Assembly (NCBI RefSeq): GCF_024519155.1
Contig: NZ_JANIFJ010000001.1
Span: 1,116,001 to 1,180,000, forward strand
Length of the DNA: 64,000 nt
Source: Mangrovibrevibacter kandeliae
GTDB taxonomy: Bacteria > Pseudomonadota > Alphaproteobacteria > Rhizobiales > Rhizobiaceae
Direction: 5' to 3'
Shown: piece by piece, positions 1 to 8,005 of the stretch
How the letters are laid out: every line of letters starts with the position of its first letter
Numbering within the stretch: the first letter of the stretch is position 1
The notes under the pieces: generated by a model
Told to the model about the DNA's origin: nothing
Databases searched by the model: none
What the model saw: the letters and a program-made list of their open reading frames with translations, nothing else
Translations under genes and position numbers: made by a program

Positions 1-1
1 C

Positions 2-349
2 ACGCTGCTCGACGTGGCGGACGTCCTGTCGCTGCACGGCGTACCGGCCGAGGCGCCGCTGCTGGGCCCTGCCGAATTCGCCCGGCTGCGGCAGGGGGCG
101 ATCCTGATCAACACCGCCCGCGGCGCGCTGATCGACGAGGCGGCGCTGGTCGAGGCACTGGCCTCCGGCAGGCTGCGCGCCGCGGCGCTCGACGTGTTCC
201 GGCAGGAGCCGCTGCCGGTGGACAGTCCGCTCTGCCGCGCGCCGAATCTCATCCTGACGCCACACATCGGCGGCAGCACCGAGGAGGCGCTGCGGCGCAC
301 CGGCATTGCCGTGGCCGAGGCGGTCGTGGAAGCGCTCGGCGCAGCCTGA
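2..349 (+). CDS. 2-hydroxyacid dehydrogenase, C-terminal part (cut by window edge)
   Basis: The frame is open from the first bases, so the gene begins outside the window. The visible ~115 residues match the C-terminal half of the NAD-dependent D-2-hydroxyacid dehydrogenase family (phosphoglycerate or glyoxylate/hydroxypyruvate reductase type). Family hallmarks are present: the arginine in INTARGALID, the glutamate in RQEPLP, and the catalytic histidine in TPHIGG. The enzyme would reduce or oxidise a 2-keto/2-hydroxy acid in the cytoplasm. Its position beside pxp, amidotransferase and DapA-like genes suggests a catabolic role rather than serine synthesis. The exact substrate cannot be told from this fragment. 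Confidence 0.85.
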   Translation, partial: TLLDVADVLSLHGVPAEAPLLGPAEFARLRQGAILINTARGALIDEAALVEALASGRLRAAALDVFRQEPLPVDSPLCRAPNLILTPHIGGSTEEALRRTGIAVAEAVVEALGAA

Positions 350-412
350 AACGTCCGACGCAGCCTTAGACAGTGGAGGCTCGGCCGACGGCTTTGCCCG
401 TCGGCGGACTGG

Positions 413-1183
413 TCAGTCGACGCCCGACCGGCACGGGCGAACCGCAAAACCCTCCGCCTCCAGCCCGTCGCGCAAGGCCTGAGCCATCGCCACCGCGTTC
501 GGACTGTCGCCATGCACGCAGACCGAATCGATCTCGACCGAGAGCGCCTTGCCGGTGGTGGACAGGATGCGCCGCTCGCGCACCATCGCCACCACCCGCG
601 CCAGCGCCTCCTGCGGGTCGTGCAGGACGGCGTCCGGCCGGCTGCGGGGCGTCAGGTTGAAGCTGTCGGCATAGGTCCGGTCGGCATAGACCTCGCGGAT
701 CGGACGCAAGCCGAGCCGCTCGGCGGCGCGCTCGGTGGCTGTGCCCGGCATCACGATGAAGGCGAGGCCGGGGTCGACGGCGCGAATGCCGCGAGCCACC
801 GCCAGCGCCAGCGCGTCATCGTCCGCGCAGGCGTTGCCAAGCGCCCCATGCGTCTTCACATGTGTCATCGAATGGCCTTCTAGGGCGCAGATGCCAGCGA
901 GTGCGCCGGCCTGATAGGCGACGAGCGTCTCCATCTCGCGGTCGGTCACCCCGGCGAGCGGCCGCCGGCCGAACCCGGCCAGATCGGCATAGCCGGGATG
1001 GGCACCCACCGCGACGCCACGTTCGCGCGCGGCTGCGACGGTCCTGCGCATGATCGCTGGATCGCCGGCGTGCAGGCCGCATGCGATATTGGCGGTGGTG
1101 ACGATCGCCAGCATCGCCGAGTCGTCTCCCATGCTCCAGGGACCGAAGCCCTCGCCGAGGTCGGCGTTCAGATCGATCTGCAT
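413..1183 (-). CDS. pxpA: 5-oxoprolinase subunit PxpA (LamB/YcsF family)
   Basis: This 256-residue protein has the full LamB/YcsF signature: DLNADLGEGFG at residues 4-14, NIACGLHAGD at 32-41 and CVHGDSPNAV near residue 222. In characterised systems PxpA works with PxpB and PxpC to hydrolyse 5-oxo-L-proline (pyroglutamate) to glutamate using ATP. PxpB and PxpC are encoded on the same strand 3 kb away (5864-4180), separated by three genes on the other strand, so the usual pxpBCA order is broken up. The gene is divergent from the amidotransferase gene, and a perfect palindrome sits between the two. Length is normal for the family and the ATG start gives the conserved N-terminus. Confidence 0.93.
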   Translation of the reverse strand: MQIDLNADLGEGFGPWSMGDDSAMLAIVTTANIACGLHAGDPAIMRRTVAAARERGVAVGAHPGYADLAGFGRRPLAGVTDREMETLVAYQAGALAGICALEGHSMTHVKTHGALGNACADDDALALAVARGIRAVDPGLAFIVMPGTATERAAERLGLRPIREVYADRTYADSFNLTPRSRPDAVLHDPQEALARVVAMVRERRILSTTGKALSVEIDSVCVHGDSPNAVAMAQALRDGLEAEGFAVRPCRSGVD

Positions 1184-1255
1184 ACGTGCGTGCCTTCGAA
1201 GCCTCCAAATGCCCGGAGGCGACAGATCAGAAACCGGTTGTCATCTGGAAGACCA

Positions 1256-1267
1256 TTGGTATACCAA
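1256..1267. promoter_or_regulatory. perfect 12-bp palindrome, GntR-type operator candidate
   Basis: TTGGTATACCAA is a perfect inverted repeat between the divergent starts of pxpA (1183) and the amidotransferase gene (1289). TGGTATACCA-like palindromes are commonly bound by GntR/FadR-type repressors of catabolic genes. No GntR gene lies in the window, so the cognate regulator would be encoded elsewhere. Assignment rests on the motif and its position only. Confidence 0.45.
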
Positions 1268-1288
1268 AGGCCTACGACAGGAAAGACG

Positions 1289-1999
1289 GTGACGGCGGTG
1301 GCGAAACGACTTCTTTATCTCGGCAACGGGCGGCGCCTGCAGTCGGTGGCCAGGCTGGACGAGCGGTTCGAGAGCTGGGGTCTCGCCGTCGACCGACGCT
1401 GGGCCTTCGGCGGCGAGTTCCCGCAGTCTCTGGACGGCTATGACGGCATCTTTCTGTCGGGCAGTCCACACGGTGCCTACGAAGACGTTCCGTTCATCCT
1501 GCGGGAGCACGAACTCATCCGTGACGCCGCCGAGCGCGCCATCCCGATGCTCGGCATCTGCTTCGGCAGCCAGATTCTCGCTTCGGCTCTGTGCGGGCGG
1601 GACCAAGTGTTCCGGCGCAGCCGCTGCGAGATCGGCTACAAGCCGCTCGCGGTCAGCGCCGCAGCAGCGCAGGACGCGCTCGCCGCCGACTGGGGCCACA
1701 CCGTGCGGATGTTCGTCTGGCACAATGACGAGGTGCGGCACGACCATCCGGACATGCTGATCCTCGCCGCCTCCGACGACTGCCCGAACCAGGTGTGGCG
1801 GCACCGTGGGGTGCCCGCCTGGGGCATCCAGGGTCATCCGGAGGTGACGCGAGCCCAAGCCCCGGTCTGGTTCGGCGAGAATCGCGCCCGGATGGAAGCC
1901 GACGGCGGCGACGTCGACCAGTTCATCGCGGCCGCCGAAGAGGCGGCGGAGGCCAAGACGATGCTGACCCGCTTCGGCGATTTCGTCCAGCGGGGCTGA
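1289..1999 (+). CDS. class I glutamine amidotransferase-like protein
   Basis: A 236-residue protein with the class I glutamine amidotransferase (GATase1) fold. The nucleophile elbow GICFGSQIL carries Cys91, and His183 and Glu185 in GIQGHPEV complete a Cys-His-Glu triad, so the domain should be active. Family members release ammonia from glutamine or hydrolyse gamma-glutamyl compounds. As a stand-alone domain next to pxp genes it could act on a gamma-glutamylated intermediate, which is inference. The open frame extends upstream to 998, but that part is antisense to pxpA. I chose GTG 1289 because GGAAAG lies just upstream and the conserved fold begins about ten residues later; GTG 1298 is an alternative. 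Confidence 0.8.
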   Translation: MTAVAKRLLYLGNGRRLQSVARLDERFESWGLAVDRRWAFGGEFPQSLDGYDGIFLSGSPHGAYEDVPFILREHELIRDAAERAIPMLGICFGSQILASALCGRDQVFRRSRCEIGYKPLAVSAAAAQDALAADWGHTVRMFVWHNDEVRHDHPDMLILAASDDCPNQVWRHRGVPAWGIQGHPEVTRAQAPVWFGENRARMEADGGDVDQFIAAAEEAAEAKTMLTRFGDFVQRG

Positions 2000-2026
2000 A
2001 CGGCCAACGGTAAGGGAGACAGGACT

Positions 2027-3169
2027 GTGGTGCAGACGGCCTACTGGTTCGACCGCTCGGAGTATCTGGCGCGGCTGGCGCGCGTGCAGGCGGAGTTGCG
2101 TCGCCGGCGGCTCGACGCGCTGCTCGCCTTCCTGCCCGAGACGGTCACCTGGCTGACCGGCTACTTCACCCGCGGCTACGGCACCTTCCAGTTCGCCATC
2201 GTCCCGGCGGATGGGGAGCCGACGCTGTTCTGCCGGGACGTCGAGGAGTACTATCTCGACTCGACCTGCGTCTTCGCCGACCGGGTGATGTGGTCGGACA
2301 GCGACGACCGGATTGCGGTTGCCCTGCAGGCGATCCGCTCGCGTGTCGGACGTTCGTCAGCCCTCGGCGTCGAGATGAACGCCTGGGTCCTCAACGCTGA
2401 GCGCTGGGAAGCGATCAAGGCCGGCCTGCCGGAGGCGCGCCTGGTCAATCAGAGCGATCTCGTCACTCCCATGCGATTCATCAAGTCGCCGGCCGAGATC
2501 GCCTATCAGCGGCGGGCGGCCAAGGCGGCCGAGGCCGGGATGCGCGCTGCCGTCGACTGCATCGGGGTCGGCGTCAGCGAGCGGCGGCTGGCGGCCGAGG
2601 TCTGCGCGGCGATGGTTCGGGCGGGGTCGGACCTGCCGGGCCCCGGAGTCCTGTCCTCCGGCGAGCGGGCCTTCCACCTGCATGGCGGCTACAGCGACCG
2701 GGTGCTGGAGCGCGGCGACGTCGTCCAGCTGGAGGTGACGCCGAACAGCCGGCACTATCACGCCCGCTTCATGCGGCCGTTTCGCGTTGCCAAGGCGACG
2801 GAAGCCGACCACCGCACGGTCGAGACGCTGATCCGGATCCAGGACGCGGCGATCGCCGAGGTCCGCCCGGGCGTTCGGGCGCGCGTGCCGGACGCGATCT
2901 ACCGCGACGGCGTGCTGTCGGCGGGCCTGCGCGAGACCTACACCAACAAGACCTTCTATTCGGTCGGGCTGATGCTGCAGCCGAACGGCGGGGAGCCGCT
3001 GGAGGCGCATCCGCAGGCCGACTGGTCGTTCGAGCCGGGGATGGTGTTCCACACCTATGTCCTGGCCCGGGGCTTCGGCATGTCCGAGACCGTCGCGGTC
3101 ACAGCCGAGGGAACCGAGCGGCTGACCACCTTCCCGCGGCAGCTCTTCGTTTGTCCCGCCGCGGCATGA
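2027..3169 (+). CDS. creatinase/M24-family (Xaa-Pro peptidase-like) protein
   Basis: A 380-residue protein with the two-domain creatinase/aminopeptidase P layout. An N-terminal creatinase-like domain (about 10-145) begins WFDRSEYLARLARVQAELR, and a pita-bread M24 domain spans about 155-375. The usual M24 metal ligands are not all kept: the stretch after RGDVVQLEVTP reads HARFMR instead of the typical Asp-containing motif. It may therefore be a metal-independent C-N hydrolase of the creatinase or ectoine-hydrolase type rather than a true peptidase. The GTG start follows a strong AAGGGAGA site (2011-2018). It lies 27 bases after the amidotransferase gene and is probably in its operon. Confidence 0.8.
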   Translation: MVQTAYWFDRSEYLARLARVQAELRRRRLDALLAFLPETVTWLTGYFTRGYGTFQFAIVPADGEPTLFCRDVEEYYLDSTCVFADRVMWSDSDDRIAVALQAIRSRVGRSSALGVEMNAWVLNAERWEAIKAGLPEARLVNQSDLVTPMRFIKSPAEIAYQRRAAKAAEAGMRAAVDCIGVGVSERRLAAEVCAAMVRAGSDLPGPGVLSSGERAFHLHGGYSDRVLERGDVVQLEVTPNSRHYHARFMRPFRVAKATEADHRTVETLIRIQDAAIAEVRPGVRARVPDAIYRDGVLSAGLRETYTNKTFYSVGLMLQPNGGEPLEAHPQADWSFEPGMVFHTYVLARGFGMSETVAVTAEGTERLTTFPRQLFVCPAAA

Positions 3170-3215
3170 TCCCGGAGCGGCCGATCCCCAGCCGGCCGAA
3201 GTACAAGGACACCTC

Positions 3216-4142
3216 ATGGCCCTTCTGACCGCATCGGCAAGCGGCGTCTTCGTCATCGCGGTGACGCCCTTTACAGCCACCGGCGCCATCGACGTCGACA
3301 GCCTCGACCGGATGACCGACTTCTATCTCGACGCCGGGGTGAGCGGCATCACCATTCTCGGCATGATGGGGGAGGCGCCCAAGCTGACGCAGGCCGAGGC
3401 ACGCCAAGTCGCCGAGCGGGTGATCGGCCGGGCCGTTGCGGTTCCCGTCGTGGTCGGGGTCTCGGCGCCCGGTCTAGCCGCCATCGCGGAGCTGTCGGCC
3501 GCGGTTATGGATCTCGGCGCCGCCGGCGTGATGGTGGCACCGACCCCTTCGCTGCGCACCGATGCCGAGATCCGCGGCTATTTTGGCGACGTCGCGGAGA
3601 GCATCGGTTCCGGCGTGCCGATCGTGCTGCAGGACTACCCGCTCTCCACCTCCGTTCAGATCCACCCGAAGGTCATCCTCGACATTGCCCGCGATCTGCT
3701 GCAGGTGGTGATGCTGAAGCACGAGGACTGGCCGGGTTTGGCCAAGATCACCGCGTTGCGCTCGGCCGAGGCGGCGGGCGCTCGCCGGCTGTCGATCTTG
3801 TGCGGCAATGGAGGCCTGTTCCTGCCCGAGGAGGTGGCCCGGGGCGCCGACGGCGCGATGACGGGCTTCGCCTTCCCCGAAATGCTGGTCGAGGTGGTAC
3901 GCCTGGCGCAGGCTGGCAATCTCGACCGGGCGCAGGACCTCTTCGACGCCTATCTGCCGCTGGTGCGTTACGAGCAGCAGCCGGGGGTCGGGCTCTCGGT
4001 GCGCAAGCACGTCCTAGCCAAACGCGGCGCCATCGCCTCGCCGGCGCTGCGTCGGCCCGGGGCGGAGCTGGCGCCGGAAGCCTTGGCGGAAGTCGAGCGC
4101 CTGCTCGCCCGGCTCGAGCGCCGGCTGGCCGAGCTTAACTGA
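3216..4142 (+). CDS. DapA/NanA-family class I aldolase or dehydratase
   Basis: A 308-residue TIM-barrel protein of the dihydrodipicolinate synthase/N-acetylneuraminate lyase superfamily. It shows LGMMGEAPKL near 49-58 (the family GxxGE region), Tyr141 in LQDYPLS and the Schiff-base lysine Lys168 in VVMLKHEDWPG. Members cleave or form a C-C bond, or dehydrate sugar acids, through a pyruvate-lysine imine. As the third gene of the plus-strand run 1289-4142 it more likely serves catabolism than lysine synthesis. The substrate cannot be named from sequence. ATG 3216 gives the standard N-terminus. Confidence 0.88.
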   Translation: MALLTASASGVFVIAVTPFTATGAIDVDSLDRMTDFYLDAGVSGITILGMMGEAPKLTQAEARQVAERVIGRAVAVPVVVGVSAPGLAAIAELSAAVMDLGAAGVMVAPTPSLRTDAEIRGYFGDVAESIGSGVPIVLQDYPLSTSVQIHPKVILDIARDLLQVVMLKHEDWPGLAKITALRSAEAAGARRLSILCGNGGLFLPEEVARGADGAMTGFAFPEMLVEVVRLAQAGNLDRAQDLFDAYLPLVRYEQQPGVGLSVRKHVLAKRGAIASPALRRPGAELAPEALAEVERLLARLERRLAELN

Positions 4143-4179
4143 CGCAACGCCGGCCCCGCGCACCCGCGGCGGGAGCGAG

Positions 4180-5118
4180 TCAGGCCGGCCGCAGGGTCGC
4201 AATCGCCTCGTCCAGACGGGCTCGCGCTTCGCGCTCGCGCTGCACGGCTGTTTCGGCGTCGACCGCTCGGAAGCGGACCAGGCGGCCCGCCGGCGTCTGC
4301 GCCAGCCGGGCGATCTCGTGCGAGACGATCGTCGCGATCTTCGCAAAGCCGCCGGTGGTCTGACGGTCGGCCATCAGAACGATCGGCCGCCCCGTCGGCG
4401 CCACCTGGATAGAGCCCATCACAGTGCCGTCGGACACGATGTCGTGGCCGCGCGTCGCGGGCAGCGAGGGTCCGTCCAGCGTCATCGCCATGCGATCGCG
4501 CATCGCGGTGACGGCGAAATCGCCGCCGAGAAAGGTGCGCCACACCGCCGGAGCAAAGTGATCCTCCTGGGGTCCGGGTACCACCAGGATCGGTCCGCGC
4601 TGCGGGCGGAAGGGCAGAACCAGCCGCTTCGGCACGGCGTGCGGGTCGTCGCCCAGCGGCAACGCGTCGCCGGCCCGCAGCGACCGGCCTTCGAGGCCTC
4701 CGACGGCGCTGCGCAGGTGCGTGGCGCGGCTGCCCATCACCGGTGGGGTGGCGAGACCGCCGGAGACGGCGAGATAGCCCCAGACAGCGCCGGCAAGCCC
4801 ACTGACGGTGATTCGCGATCCAGGCTCGACCGGATGGGCCTCCCAGGCCGGCAGCCGCCGTCCGTCACGGCAGATCTCCACCGTGCCGCCAGTGACGGCA
4901 ACGAGCGCCGGGCGTGTGACCGCAAAGCTGCCGCCGGTCAGCGCGAATTCAAGGCAGGCATCACCGGGAGCGTTGCCGACAAGAGCGTTGGCCACAGCCA
5001 GGGCCGCGCTGTCCATCGGGCCGGAGGCCGAGACGCCGAAGCGCAGGAATCCGAAGCGGCCGAGGTCCTGCACCGTCGTCATCGGTCCCGCCGTCAGCAC
5101 GCGGAGTTGCCCGGTCAT
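4180..5118 (-). CDS. pxpC: 5-oxoprolinase subunit PxpC (biotin-dependent carboxyltransferase family)
   Basis: A 312-residue protein of the KipA/allophanate-hydrolase subunit 2 family. The N-terminal signature GRFGFLRFGVSASGPMD and the later stretch RPIVLMADRQTTGGF are typical. PxpC pairs with PxpB to form the ATP-dependent 5-oxoprolinase core. Its ATG overlaps the TGA of pxpB by four bases (ATGA), so the two are translationally coupled. It converges with the DapA-like gene, leaving only 37 bases between the stops. Related proteins also act in urea-amidolyase systems, but the presence of PxpA supports the 5-oxoprolinase reading. Confidence 0.92.
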   Translation of the reverse strand: MTGQLRVLTAGPMTTVQDLGRFGFLRFGVSASGPMDSAALAVANALVGNAPGDACLEFALTGGSFAVTRPALVAVTGGTVEICRDGRRLPAWEAHPVEPGSRITVSGLAGAVWGYLAVSGGLATPPVMGSRATHLRSAVGGLEGRSLRAGDALPLGDDPHAVPKRLVLPFRPQRGPILVVPGPQEDHFAPAVWRTFLGGDFAVTAMRDRMAMTLDGPSLPATRGHDIVSDGTVMGSIQVAPTGRPIVLMADRQTTGGFAKIATIVSHEIARLAQTPAGRLVRFRAVDAETAVQREREARARLDEAIATLRPA

Positions 5119-5864
5119 GTCCGCTCCGCCTCAGTGATGTAGTTTTCGCCTTCGGCTTCGGCCGTCGCGCGCAGGGTTGCGAACTCCTCCCGGTCGATCC
5201 GTCGGAAGCGGACCCGGGCGCCGGCCGTGAGCAGGAACGGTTGCGGCCGCCGGGGCTCGAACAGGCGCAGCGGAGTCTGTCCGATGAAGTGCCAGGCGCT
5301 CGGGCCGGGCACCGAGTTGATGCTGCCCTGCGCGCCGCCGATGCCGATGGCGCCCTCCGGCACGCGCTGGCGCGGCGCCGGCTTGCGCGGCGTGTGCAGC
5401 GCTTCCGGGAGGCCGCCGAGATAGGCAAGGCCTGGCGCGAAGCCGATCATGTAGACCCGGTACTCCGGCTCGAGGTGAAGTGCGATGACCGCCTCAACCG
5501 TCAGATCCTTGGCCTTAGCTAGAGCCTCAAGATCGAGGCACGCCTCCCCCTCGTACATCACCGGCACGGTAACGAGCGGCTGCTGATGTTCCAACTGGGC
5601 GCACGTCGCCAGCCTTTCACGCAGCGCGGCCACGATCATGGTGCCGTCGACTCGCTCCACGTCGAACATTACCAGCAGCGACCCGTAGGTCGGCACCACC
5701 TCGACGACATCCGGCAGGGGCGCATCCTGCAGCGACTGCGTCAGCGCCATTACGCGGCGGCTGATGATGGGGTCGATACCCTCGCCGAACACCACGGCCA
5801 GCGCGCTCTCTCCACACGAGGCGAACCTATACTCAATCCCGATCGCATCGAAATTGCCGGGCAC
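5115..5864 (-). CDS. pxpB: 5-oxoprolinase subunit PxpB (KipI/allophanate hydrolase subunit 1)
   Basis: A 249-residue KipI-family protein. The recognisable core is YMIGFAPGLAYLGGLPE at about 145-161, followed by the RQRVPEGAIGIGGAQ and PSAWHFIGQTP segments conserved in the family. It partners PxpC in ATP-dependent opening of 5-oxoproline. Translation begins at GTG 5864 with a weak GAGG upstream; no ATG fits the conserved N-terminus better. It is the first gene of the pxpBC pair. The DNA just upstream (5865 onward) loses coding character and becomes IS debris, so its original promoter or upstream gene may have been replaced. Confidence 0.92.
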   Translation of the reverse strand: MPGNFDAIGIEYRFASCGESALAVVFGEGIDPIISRRVMALTQSLQDAPLPDVVEVVPTYGSLLVMFDVERVDGTMIVAALRERLATCAQLEHQQPLVTVPVMYEGEACLDLEALAKAKDLTVEAVIALHLEPEYRVYMIGFAPGLAYLGGLPEALHTPRKPAPRQRVPEGAIGIGGAQGSINSVPGPSAWHFIGQTPLRLFEPRRPQPFLLTAGARVRFRRIDREEFATLRATAEAEGENYITEAERT

Positions 5865-6303
5865 GATGTCAGAGCCTCTAGCACGACGAATGGAAGCTAA
5901 AGCTGAATTCTGTCGGATCGTGGTTCAAGGTATGCCGACAGTGTACCGTTGGCAACGATGGTCAGTGTGACCGCCTCTTCATTCGGGTGTTCGTCTGCGA
6001 TCGGTCCACGCTGGTCGTCAGAAATGGGTGCGGAAGTAAACGTCTCGCGCCGGCAGCCGGTTAAGGGTGGTCGCGACCGAGCATGATACGGCCGACGCCT
6101 CGACAAAGGCATCTTGAGGGGACCGCAACGCACGGTTTAGGAAAATTGATTGAATCCCGCCGCAACCTGAGCTTCAGCCTCTCGACGCACTAGCGCCTTG
6201 ACGTCCGCAACGGTCAGGGACTGGCCGGCGCGGTTGCGGGCCCACAGGACCTTCGCCTGCGATCACCACATTACACTCCAAGGCGCGTTTCGATCCGTAA
6301 GTT
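5865..6303. other. non-coding stretch upstream of pxpB
   Basis: About 440 bases with no open frame that has a plausible start, ribosome site or recognisable product. It leads into the IS graveyard that starts at 6304. It must contain the promoter for pxpB, but I could not single out convincing -35 and -10 boxes. Confidence 0.5.
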
Positions 6304-6408
6304 TGTTGCTCCGTTCGTGGAGCACTCAAAGTCTTCCGATATACGAGCGCAGTTCGCGGCTCGATATTGTGATAGGACTGCACCAAGCGGAGAGTCGGCC
6401 TTCAAGCG
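6304..6408 (+). repeat. repeat A, left copy (flanks the restriction-modification cassette)
   Basis: This stretch is closely similar to 12424-12535 in the same orientation. Both contain GTGGAGCACTCAAAGTCTTC followed by the shared words GTTCGCGGCTCGATATTGT and GGCCTTCAA. A short inverted repeat (TGCTCC and GGAGCA) occurs near the left end of both. It probably derives from an IS or its flank. Confidence 0.7.
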
Positions 6409-6432
6409 CGTGAAGCGCCGCGTCACCGTCCT

Positions 6433-6690
6433 ACGATTGCGCTTCACGTATGGCTTCACGTAATCGCGCGGCATCAGCTCGATGGTAATCTCCAGCGCCT
6501 GCAGCGCTCGTGCTCAATGATGGGCGTCGCAGCATGCCTCCACGCCGATAAGGTAGGGCAGGGGAGCTGAACAGAAGCGAGCGACGTCGTCACGCAGGAG
6601 GCAGCATGTGCACACTAGCTGGCATCACGCATCGACTCCGCGAACTAGAACCAATGCTCGGCGAGGTCGAGACCGATTGTGGTCCTTGAT
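6433..6690 (-). pseudogene. IS110-family transposase, N-terminal remnant
   Basis: Reading the minus strand gives TTIGLDLAEHWF, then a stop codon, then (after a frameshift) LPYLIGVEACCDAHH, and LQALEITIELMPRDYVKPYV. These correspond to the start, the IGVEAC region and the MPPxYVKPYVK motif of IS110-type DEDD transposases. In-frame stops and frame changes show that it is dead. It ends abruptly after KPYVKRNR, where sequence related to repeat A begins. Confidence 0.75.
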
Positions 6691-6770
6691 AGAGCGGCTT
6701 CTAGGCTGATGGGCCGCAACGGCATCGTGCTACTAAACGCCCTGCCGGGAGTGGGCCTCACCTCACCGAC

Positions 6771-6818
6771 GGCCGCCTAAGCTACTAGCGCCTCAATGAG
6801 ACGCTGTTCGCCTCGCTT
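6771..6818 (+). pseudogene. tiny IS3-family OrfB fragment
   Basis: Sixteen codons read GRLSY, stop, [10 protein letters not shown]. This aligns without gaps to the [16 protein letters not shown] stretch near the C-terminus of many IS3-family integrase-type transposases. Nothing recognisable flanks it. Confidence 0.45.
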
Positions 6819-7033
6819 AGCTATACCCCGCCTGGTGCAGCGACCTGATGGGAGGACTCTGTTACTGCCGAATCATCAAGGTAGGCGGCTGACGCCCGCC
6901 GACGCCGCCAAGCAGGTTGCACGACCCCGCCCCCGCGTTCGCGCCATGTCAACCCCGAACTCGGACTCCAGTTCTAGTGGAGGAGAAAGGGAAGCACTCG
7001 CCAACATGAGAGCATTCATCGACGCTTCCAGTC

Positions 7034-7094
7034 GCAACCAGACCCTACCGGGGATGCCGGTGACCACCGCGCCGGTGGTGCCGCCCTATTGCGC
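7034..7094 (+). repeat. repeat B, left copy
   Basis: GCAACCAGACCCTACCGG is identical to 12278-12295, and similarity continues through the ACCACCGCGCC and GCCCTA words. On the right side this sequence lies just upstream of an IS256-type transposase start, so this is probably the end of a related, more decayed element. The rest of 6820-7324 shows nothing else I can identify. Confidence 0.6.
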
Positions 7095-7324
7095 TGCTTC
7101 CACAGGATTTGACAATCCAGATCATCATGTGATTCGATTGTGGGCAGCGCCACGTCGCTCCCAAGCCGCTTAGGGTGCTTGCTGCTCGGTTGCACGCCCG
7201 CGCTCGCCCTGTGGCACGGCACATCTCGCGGCAGGAGTGCGTAGACCTGCCTGCCGTGCTCGCAAGTGTGGCATCGCTGACACAGATCCTCGAAAGGACA
7301 AGGGGCACGATCGTTTGCTGAGGC

Positions 7325-8005
7325 TCATCCGGGACCGGTCTTCGTCCCGATCGGCATGATCAGATGGTGGCACCGGAACGCCGAAGGGTAGAGCTTTCCG
7401 TCGGGAACGGCTCTCAGGTGGTCAGTTACCCCGTGCCGATCGGCCCGGAATCTCGGATGACTACCCATCGTCGCGCCGAGTGCGTGCGAGATGTTCTCAA
7501 GGACGGTGCCGGTGCAGCCTGAAAGAAGATATGCTGCCATGGCACCGCTGCCCGTGAATGGAGCATACCGGCATGTGAGGAACTGGTCCCTGACATCCGC
7601 GACATAAGGGGCGACCCATCTTTCGGTCTTCAGGACCTTCGCTTCCACCGGCCAGACGATCCGCGGATTGGCCCGCAGCACGAAGCCGATATCGTAGAGA
7701 GGTGGCTGAGCTGGTGCTGGCAGTCGCGTTTCGTGCTCGTGGACGCCATGCTGGCAGTAGAAGGTCTCGTCTCCCGTCAGGGCGTCCCTGACATGTGGTT
7801 CCAGTAGTTGCGTGAGCGTCCGTTCGACGTCTTCCATGCGCGTATCGAGGTCGCTGCCTGCGACCACGGCCATGAGGCTGTCATAGCCGGACCACAGGGC
7901 GTTCAGGATCTGCTGCTGCGCACCCTCAACGAAGAGAGCCGACACCTCCAGGAATCCCGTATCGCTCGGCCACAGGATCTCGCTCGGAGTGAAGCGCCGC
8001 GTCAC
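7325..8005 (-). CDS. PD-(D/E)XK-type nuclease of a restriction-modification-like operon
   Basis: A 226-residue protein, third gene of a tightly packed minus-strand operon. Asp105 (PLYDIGFVL) followed 16 residues later by Glu121-Ala-Lys123 (WPVEAKVLK), on predicted adjacent beta strands, matches the D...(D/E)XK active site of restriction-type nucleases. The start is GTG 8005, whose last two bases belong to the TGA stop of the upstream methylase (GTGA overlap). The open frame extends further upstream only inside the methylase gene. It is the best candidate for the restriction subunit; no other nuclease motif is obvious in the operon. The family name is unknown to me, and the motif assignment is by eye. 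Confidence 0.65.
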   Translation of the reverse strand: MTRRFTPSEILWPSDTGFLEVSALFVEGAQQQILNALWSGYDSLMAVVAGSDLDTRMEDVERTLTQLLEPHVRDALTGDETFYCQHGVHEHETRLPAPAQPPLYDIGFVLRANPRIVWPVEAKVLKTERWVAPYVADVRDQFLTCRYAPFTGSGAMAAYLLSGCTGTVLENISHALGATMGSHPRFRADRHGVTDHLRAVPDGKLYPSAFRCHHLIMPIGTKTGPG

